From the NCBI RefSeq assembly GCF_042686195.1, contig NZ_JBHUOQ010000003.1, positions 186,001 to 250,000 of the forward strand: a stretch of DNA of 64,000 nt, read 5' to 3'. Under the pieces are notes generated by a model. The model was not told the DNA's origin. It ran no database searches and saw only the letters and a list, made by a program, of their open reading frames with translations. The position numbers and the translations under genes were made by a program. Each line of letters begins with the position of its first letter. Within the stretch, counting starts at the first letter, position 1. This DNA comes from Corticicoccus populi (GTDB lineage: Bacteria > Bacillota > Bacilli > Staphylococcales > Salinicoccaceae). Of the stretch, positions 58,653-64,000 are shown in pieces.

Positions 58653-60137
58653 TTGAAGTTTTTTAAAGAATTAGGAGTCAGTGAAGAGACTTTAAAATCA
58701 CTGGAAGAAATGGGATTCGAAACACCGACACCTATCCAGCAGGAAAGTATTCCGACAGCCCTTGAGAGAGTTGATATACTCGGACAGGCACAGACTGGAA
58801 CAGGTAAAACAGGTGCTTTTGGAATACCAATTATTGAGAACACTGCTAAAGGTGAAGGGTCTCAGACATTAATATTAACACCGACAAGAGAACTTGCCGT
58901 ACAGGTAAGTGATCAGTTGAAGAAGTTTGCCAAGCACAAACAGTTACGAGTTACAGTAATCTTCGGCGGCATGAGCATCGACCGTCAGATTAAAGATTTA
59001 AAACGCCGTCCGGAAATTATTGTCGGAACACCTGGACGTGTGATTGATCATATTAGACGCCGCACGCTTAAATTGGACAGCATTAACACATTAGTGCTGG
59101 ATGAAGCGGATGAAATGATGAATATGGGCTTCATTGATGATGTGAAGTTTATTATGAGTGAACTGCCGGCAGAAGACCGTCAGACATTACTTTTCTCTGC
59201 GACAATGCCGAGAGCGATTCAGGAACTTGTGACAAGGTTCATGAATAATCCGAAAATCATCAAAACAATGAATCAGGGAGCGAATGACCCTCAGATTGAT
59301 GAGTACTATACAATTGTTAAAGAACTCGAAAAACTTGAGGTGTTCACAGACTTTTTGGATGTACATCATCCGGAACTTGCGATCGTATTCGGCCGTACAA
59401 AACGCCGTGTAGACGAATTGACAAGTGCACTTATCGCAAAAGGCTATCGTGCAGAAGGGCTGCATGGTGATATTACGCAGTCTAAACGTCTTGAAGTTCT
59501 GAAGAAATTCAGAAATAATTCTCTTGATATCCTTGTGGCAACTGATGTTGCAGCACGCGGTCTGGACATTTCAGGTGTATCACATGTATATAACTTTGAT
59601 ATCCCGCAGGATGCAGAGAGCTATACACACAGAATCGGCCGTACAGGACGCGCAGGACATGAAGGTATGGCATTAACATTTGTTAATCCTGTTGAAATGG
59701 ATTACCTTCGCATGATTGAAACTGAGAAGAAAAAAACCATCCGTGCACTTCGTCCTCCTCATAAAAAAGAAGTAGAGAATGCGCGTCAGGATGAAATCTT
59801 CAATAAGATTACAACTTGGAAAGAAGAAAACGACAACCAGGTGACGCAGTCAGTTGCTGAAAAATTAATTCAGGAGCATGGCGCTGAAGATGTTGTTGCT
59901 GCAATGCTGAATGAGTTCTTATTTGCAAAATCAGATGATAATATTCAACTGTCATTTGAAAAACCGTTAACTAAAAAAGGTTCAAGACGCCATAAAGGCC
60001 ACGGCGGTGGAGGCGGAGGCAATAAAAAATTCCGTAATAACAACCACGGCCGTCCGCAGAAAAGAAATGATTCAAACCGCCGTAATCAGGGCAGAAGAAG
60101 CAAGTCCGGCAGAACATTTAAAGATCATATGAAATAA
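58653..60137 (+). CDS. cshA: DEAD-box ATP-dependent RNA helicase
   Basis: A 494-residue helicase for RNA decay and ribosome assembly, part of the Gram-positive degradosome. Q motif GFETPTPIQQESIP, motif I AQTGTGKT, motif II DEAD in LVLDEADEMMNMGF, SAT, and motif VI HRIGRTGRAG are all present. The C-terminal tail is Gly, Arg, Asn and Lys rich (about 440-494), for RNA binding. Start is TTG 58653, eight bases from AAAAGGAG; the frame is open 29 codons further up but without a site. Confidence 0.95.
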   Translation: MKFFKELGVSEETLKSLEEMGFETPTPIQQESIPTALERVDILGQAQTGTGKTGAFGIPIIENTAKGEGSQTLILTPTRELAVQVSDQLKKFAKHKQLRVTVIFGGMSIDRQIKDLKRRPEIIVGTPGRVIDHIRRRTLKLDSINTLVLDEADEMMNMGFIDDVKFIMSELPAEDRQTLLFSATMPRAIQELVTRFMNNPKIIKTMNQGANDPQIDEYYTIVKELEKLEVFTDFLDVHHPELAIVFGRTKRRVDELTSALIAKGYRAEGLHGDITQSKRLEVLKKFRNNSLDILVATDVAARGLDISGVSHVYNFDIPQDAESYTHRIGRTGRAGHEGMALTFVNPVEMDYLRMIETEKKKTIRALRPPHKKEVENARQDEIFNKITTWKEENDNQVTQSVAEKLIQEHGAEDVVAAMLNEFLFAKSDDNIQLSFEKPLTKKGSRRHKGHGGGGGGNKKFRNNNHGRPQKRNDSNRRNQGRRSKSGRTFKDHMK

Positions 60138-60148
60138 GTATTGAAAAC

Positions 60149-60178
60149 GACAGAAGTCAAAAGACTTCTGTCATTTTT
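60149..60178 (+). terminator. Terminator after cshA
   Basis: GACAGAAGTC-AAAA-GACTTCTGTC followed by an A and a T run. Confidence 0.87.
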
Positions 60179-60264
60179 TAATTATAAACTTATACTTCAC
60201 ATTGTTTTATTATCTACTTTTAAATCGGTATAATAAATATATCAATACATAGCGGGAGGCAATT

Positions 60265-60729
60265 ATGAAAAAGATAGATTTGCAGGCAGTCTCTTATTTA
60301 AGAATGACAGCAGTGCTGGCAGCAGTTTTTTGGCTGGCAGGTGCTGCTTTGTTAACTGCCGCAGTGCTGTACTTTTCCTGGCCGTACTTTATTTTATGGA
60401 TTGCAGCGGCTGTTTTAGCAGTGATAGTGATTATTGATGTATTCGTGTCTCCAAAAATATATTACAAAGTGACACGTTACGGGGTATTTGATAACCATAT
60501 TATTGTCAGGAAAGGCTTTATTTTTATCAGCACGACATTAATTCCAATTAAAAGAATCCAAGGGGTCTCGCTCCGGACAGGCCCGCTGTCACGCCGTTAC
60601 AATCTGGCATATGTCAGAGTGAACACAGCGAGCAGTATGATGGAACTTCCTCCGCTTTCTTTAAAAGAGGGTATGGAGATGAAACAGAAAATAATGAATT
60701 TGGTAAAGGAGGAAATCACTGATGTATAG
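60265..60729 (+). CDS. Bacterial PH-domain membrane protein (YdbS-like)
   Basis: A 154-residue protein: two membrane helices near the N terminus, then a bPH2 domain (YYKVTRYGVFDNHIIVRKGF, IPIKRIQGVSLRTGPLSRRY). This is the YdbS type found in Bacillus with YdbT, linked there to resistance against some bacteriocins. Overlaps the next gene by eight bases. Located between cshA and acpS as in Bacillus (ydbR-ydbS-ydbT-acpS). Confidence 0.85.
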   Translation: MKKIDLQAVSYLRMTAVLAAVFWLAGAALLTAAVLYFSWPYFILWIAAAVLAVIVIIDVFVSPKIYYKVTRYGVFDNHIIVRKGFIFISTTLIPIKRIQGVSLRTGPLSRRYNLAYVRVNTASSMMELPPLSLKEGMEMKQKIMNLVKEEITDV

Positions 60730-62257
60730 TCCGCAGAAACTGCACCCGGTCGCATATTTAGGAAGTGTGGCAAGCGGGATAAAAAACCTGTGGCTGCCGA
60801 TTATACTGATACTTTTCAATCAGAGGGAAACAATATTTTCAGGGAATATTTCTCTGAGATGGTTTCTGATTGTCGGCGGAATATTCCTGCTCCTCCTTAT
60901 TATTTTCGGTGCGGGGGATTTTATTAATAAGTACCGGACACGTTTTTGGATAGAAGACAAAAAGTTTATATTAAAAGATGGTGTATTGACCAGGCGTGAA
61001 AAAGAACTTGATGTCGGCAGAATACAGTCCATTGATTTTAATGAGCCTGTATTACACAGACTTTTCGGCGCAGTGAAGCTTGAGATTAAAACACCGGGTG
61101 AAGGAATCACAATTGACACAATCAAAAAGGCCCAGGCTGAGGAACTGCAGAGTATACTGTATAAAGAAAAGGACAGAATCAATGAAGGTTCAGATTCAGT
61201 TGAAACAAATGTAGAAATTGGAGACAGTTCACCATGGCCGAAAGAGGAAGAAGCGGAGACATCGAAAAAAGAGTTTAATATACTTTATAAAATGTCAGGG
61301 AAAGAGCTTCTGCTGATGGCGATGACGAGTGGCGCGCTCGGCAGTTTTATCGCAATTGTATTTGCATTTCTGAACCTGATCGGAGCGACGTTCCTGATCG
61401 AGGTGTATCTGGAGTACTTTGAGGATGTCTTTCAAAGCCTCGCGATCGGCCTGACAATTGCGATTCTCTTCTTTGTCGCAGTCGGTTATGTTATCGGTAT
61501 ATTGATTTTACTCATTAAGTACTATAACTATACTTTGAAAAACCATCATGATGACCTTGCTGTTGAGTATGGTCTTCTTGAGAAAAAACATAAGAGTGTC
61601 AATATCAACCGCGTACAGAATATTGTAATTAAAGATTCACTGCTAAGACGGCTGATCGGTTACTACTCTTTATCAGTAACAATTACCAGTGAAGATTTTT
61701 CAAAAGATAATGCGAACGGCAGTGTAGTGCTTCTGCCGTTTATTAAGAAAAATGAAATCTATAATATCATTCAGGAAATTTTCCCGAATTATCATGTGGG
61801 GCAGCCGGATAAAATTGTACCGAGACGCGGTTACCGAAGATATTTCCAAATCATGACGTCAGTCTTTATCATTGTCACAGCTGTTGTGCAGTATTTCTGG
61901 TGGAGTTATGCATGGATTGTCGGGCTCGTGCTGATTTTAGTCACTGTACTGTCCGGAATCTATTCGGCACGTAACAACGGCTACAAAATAAACGGTGAAG
62001 AAATTAATGTATTATCGACAGCGTTCTTTACGCGGTCGCATTTTGTCATTAAGCATGACAAGGTGATTGGTGCAAAAATTAATGAGAACCCTTTATTGAT
62101 TCGTGCGAAGCTTGCTAATATTTCAGTGACCACTGCAGCCGGTGCGGCCGGTTCAAGTGCAACCATTCACTACATTGACCGGAAAGATATAGACAAAGTA
62201 TGGCACTGGGCGGAAAGGGGAATGCAAAATGAAGAAAATATCACCGAAAGCAATTAA
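60722..62257 (+). CDS. Large bacterial PH-domain membrane protein (YdbT-like)
   Basis: A 511-residue protein with three bPH2 domains separated by membrane helix pairs. The first repeat has RFWIEDKKFILKDGVLTRRE and DVGRIQSIDF; the second LAVEYGLLEKKHKSVNINRVQN; the third a degenerate GYKINGEEINVLSTAF. Helices at about 20-60, 200-265 and 385-415. Membrane protein of unknown mechanism; partner of the flanking PH proteins. Overlaps them at both ends. Confidence 0.87.
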   Translation: MYSPQKLHPVAYLGSVASGIKNLWLPIILILFNQRETIFSGNISLRWFLIVGGIFLLLLIIFGAGDFINKYRTRFWIEDKKFILKDGVLTRREKELDVGRIQSIDFNEPVLHRLFGAVKLEIKTPGEGITIDTIKKAQAEELQSILYKEKDRINEGSDSVETNVEIGDSSPWPKEEEAETSKKEFNILYKMSGKELLLMAMTSGALGSFIAIVFAFLNLIGATFLIEVYLEYFEDVFQSLAIGLTIAILFFVAVGYVIGILILLIKYYNYTLKNHHDDLAVEYGLLEKKHKSVNINRVQNIVIKDSLLRRLIGYYSLSVTITSEDFSKDNANGSVVLLPFIKKNEIYNIIQEIFPNYHVGQPDKIVPRRGYRRYFQIMTSVFIIVTAVVQYFWWSYAWIVGLVLILVTVLSGIYSARNNGYKINGEEINVLSTAFFTRSHFVIKHDKVIGAKINENPLLIRAKLANISVTTAAGAAGSSATIHYIDRKDIDKVWHWAERGMQNEENITESN

Positions 62258-62702
62258 GCTGTGGCGGATAAAATCATTGATATCCGCAGGTATAATACTG
62301 CTGATTGGTATAATACTGCTTGTTGTTTCCCTGTATTTCTGGGACTTCCTGCCCTGGTGGGTGTCGCTCATTGTCTTTGGTATTTTTATTTATACAATTA
62401 TTGTACATGTCTGGATTCTGCCGAAGTTAAAGTACAGATATTTCAGGTACGGTGTGATTGATGAAGAGATTCGTGTACACCAGGGAATCTTTTTTAAATC
62501 ACGTGTTGCAGTACCGCTGTTTAGAGTTCAGAATATAGATACAACCGTCGGACCTATAATGAGAAGTATGAATTTGACGGGAATCAGTTTGAAAACATCT
62601 GCAGAGCGTGTATACATTCCTGAACTTTATGACGCGGAAGCAGAAGAGCTGAGAAGTCTGATCAGAACACTAATTAATGAATCGACGGGGAAAAAGATAT
62701 GA
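62229..62702 (+). CDS. Bacterial PH-domain membrane protein (second small type)
   Basis: A 157-residue protein: two N-terminal membrane helices, then a bPH2 domain (YRYFRYGVIDEEIRVHQGIF, VPLFRVQNIDTTVGPIMRSM). It is a clear relative of the protein at 60265 (same RYGV...G.F and QN/QG pattern). Overlaps the large PH gene by 29 bases, with AAGGGGA inside that gene as its ribosome site. Confidence 0.85.
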   Translation: MKKISPKAIKLWRIKSLISAGIILLIGIILLVVSLYFWDFLPWWVSLIVFGIFIYTIIVHVWILPKLKYRYFRYGVIDEEIRVHQGIFFKSRVAVPLFRVQNIDTTVGPIMRSMNLTGISLKTSAERVYIPELYDAEAEELRSLIRTLINESTGKKI

Positions 62703-63046
62703 TTAAGGGAATCGGCACAGACATTATAGAACTTTCGAGAATTGCCAAAGTGAATAAAAAAGACAGGCTCGCCGGAAGAGTGTTATCACCGGAAGAGTAT
62801 TTAAAATACGAATCACTGACCGCTGAAGCGAGAAAGATTGAGTTTCTGGCCGGCCGCTTTGCTGTGAAGGAAGCATACAGTAAAGCGCTCGGAAGCGGAA
62901 TAGGGGGAAATATCTCATTTAAGGAAATATGCTGCGTGAATGATTCAAGCGGAAAGCCGGTTTTGAAGAATGATTCCAATGCACATATATCTATTTCCCA
63001 CTCAAAAGATTATGCTGTTGCAATGGTGATACTGGAAGTTAATTGA
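62699..63046 (+). CDS. acpS: Holo-[acyl-carrier-protein] synthase
   Basis: A 115-residue trimeric phosphopantetheinyl transferase that charges ACP using CoA. GIGTDIIELSRI with metal-binding Asp8, and FLAGRFAVKEAYSKALG with the Glu ligand, are present, as is ISISHSKDYAVA. Four-base ATGA overlap with the PH gene. Confidence 0.95.
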   Translation: MIKGIGTDIIELSRIAKVNKKDRLAGRVLSPEEYLKYESLTAEARKIEFLAGRFAVKEAYSKALGSGIGGNISFKEICCVNDSSGKPVLKNDSNAHISISHSKDYAVAMVILEVN

Positions 63047-63060
63047 AAGGGAATGATAGT

Positions 63061-64000
63061 GTGAGCGACAGGTATTACAGAAATACACTTCTAAATGTAG
63101 ATTTAGAAGCGGTTCATCATAATTTTAAAGCGATACAGGGGATTCATCACGACAGTACATTTATCGCAGTCGTTAAAGCAAACAGTTACGGCCTCGGCAG
63201 TCTTGCAGTTTGTGAATATCTGGCTGAAAGAGGTGTCGGCTTTTTTGCGGTGGCAACTCTGGATGAAGCGATTGAACTTAGAATGCACGGTATTAAACAA
63301 AAAATTCTTGTACTCGGCGTGATTAACCCTGAGGATATTAATAAAGCGATTCAGCACAGAATCGCAGTGACTGCGCCAAACTTGACATGGCTGAAAGCAG
63401 CAGAAAATAATGTGACGGATAAATATGATAAAGAAGTATGGATTCATATTAAAGTGAACACAAGTATGAACCGTTACGGTACAAGCGACATTGAAGAAAT
63501 TCATGAGATGATCCGGCGCGTGAATACTTCTGAAAGTTTTATTTATGAAGGCATATACAGTCATTTATCATCAGCGGATGAAGAGTCGGATATCACTGAA
63601 GCACATATTGAACAGTTCAGAAAAATTGTGGGCAGTGTCGAGAAAGCGGAGTACACTCACATACAGAACTCTGCCGGGTCGCTAAAGTATCAACTGGATT
63701 TCTGTGATACTATCCGGGTGGGGATTTCATTGTATGGATATTACCCGAGTGAACATATAAAAGAAATCTCTAATGTACGGTTAAAACCGGCGGTACGGCT
63801 GGTGACGAAAATTGCGGATCTTCATGAACTGTCACCGGGTGATAAAGTCAGCTACGGCGGCCGTTATACTGCTTCAGTGAACGAGAAAATTGCCACACTG
63901 CCGCTGGGATACGCAGATGGTTTTACGAGACACCATACTGGATACAAAGTAGCACTTCGAGGAGAGTCCTGCCCGGTAGTCGGTACAGTATGTATGGATT
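63061..64000 (+). CDS. alr: Alanine racemase (3' end beyond window)
   Basis: The frame from GTG 63061 is open to the window end (313 codons). GTG lies eight bases after AAAGGGA. PLP Lys39 is in AVVKANSYGLG and catalytic Tyr265 in DKVSYGGRYTA, at the same numbers as in the Geobacillus enzyme. It makes D-alanine for peptidoglycan and teichoic acids. In staphylococci acpS-alr is followed by mazEF and the sigB operon, which would lie just outside. Confidence 0.95.
   Translation, partial: MSDRYYRNTLLNVDLEAVHHNFKAIQGIHHDSTFIAVVKANSYGLGSLAVCEYLAERGVGFFAVATLDEAIELRMHGIKQKILVLGVINPEDINKAIQHRIAVTAPNLTWLKAAENNVTDKYDKEVWIHIKVNTSMNRYGTSDIEEIHEMIRRVNTSESFIYEGIYSHLSSADEESDITEAHIEQFRKIVGSVEKAEYTHIQNSAGSLKYQLDFCDTIRVGISLYGYYPSEHIKEISNVRLKPAVRLVTKIADLHELSPGDKVSYGGRYTASVNEKIATLPLGYADGFTRHHTGYKVALRGESCPVVGTVCMD

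Noticed and set aside
63103..63564. A 153-codon open frame on the minus strand
   Set aside because: It lies entirely antisense to the alanine racemase gene, whose PLP Lys and Tyr motifs are intact; it has no ribosome site.
1..64000. tRNA, rRNA, CRISPR, insertion sequences, prophage
   Set aside because: I saw no cloverleaf with CCA end, no rRNA segment, no regularly spaced repeats, and no transposase, integrase or phage structural gene.

Overview
The window is about 64 kb of a low-GC Firmicutes chromosome. Gene content and order are those of the family Staphylococcaceae: rpoE-pyrG, fba, tal, murZ, rho, rpmE2, prfA-prmC-sua5-ywlE, rpiB-glyA-upp-mnaA, the complete atp operon, DUF1146-murA-epuA-fabZ, ywpF, ssb, thi, yidC, cls, rodA, murF, cshA, PH-domain genes, acpS, alr. 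Type II pantothenate kinase, the YwlE-type arginine phosphatase and a WalR-type box before a LysM/transglycosylase gene fit this. Several staphylococcal neighbours are absent (tdk, ddl and tenA are not at their usual places), and a TAXI-TRAP transporter with hydroxyacid oxidases is present. I infer a non-Staphylococcus genus such as Jeotgalicoccus or Salinicoccus; this rests on gene content, not on a search.

Layout. 1-324 is the 3' end of an aldo/keto reductase. 400-3418 is a leftward three-gene operon (old yellow enzyme, acetamidase/formamidase, glycerate kinase). 3541-11184 is a rightward operon for uptake and oxidation of a 2-hydroxyacid: TAXI binding protein, fused TRAP permease, FadR-type GntR regulator, GlcD, GlcF, LhgO. 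It is preceded by a promoter, two GntR-type half-palindromic operators 21 bp apart and a cre site. 11273-20385 is accessory: two GNAT paralogues, two zinc-ribbon membrane proteins, a gluzincin-like peptidase, a methyltransferase, a CMD protein, an arginase-family protein, OsmC, a lipoprotein, CoaW and a BCCT osmolyte carrier.

20631-38268 is core housekeeping: RNA polymerase delta, CTP synthase behind a reiterative-transcription attenuator, central carbon enzymes, peptidoglycan precursor synthesis, transcription termination, translation release, serine hydroxymethyltransferase, uracil salvage and UDP-GlcNAc epimerase. 38327-45271 is the nine-gene F1Fo ATP synthase operon with its own strong promoter and terminator. 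45284-64000 is envelope and cofactor biology: MurA, FabZ, an SSB-like protein, a secreted LysM-transglycosylase, a TPP-riboswitch-controlled thiDME operon, YidC, cardiolipin synthase, RodA, MurF, an alpha/beta hydrolase with no ordinary start codon, the CshA helicase, three bacterial PH-domain membrane proteins, AcpS and the start of alanine racemase.

I found no tRNA, rRNA, CRISPR array, insertion sequence or prophage. The most interesting points are the regulated TAXI-TRAP/hydroxyacid oxidase operon, the hydrolase that seems to start on a non-standard codon, an arginase-family enzyme with Cys at a metal-ligand position, an 11-bp hairpin between atpE and atpF, and an SSB paralogue without the usual acidic tail.
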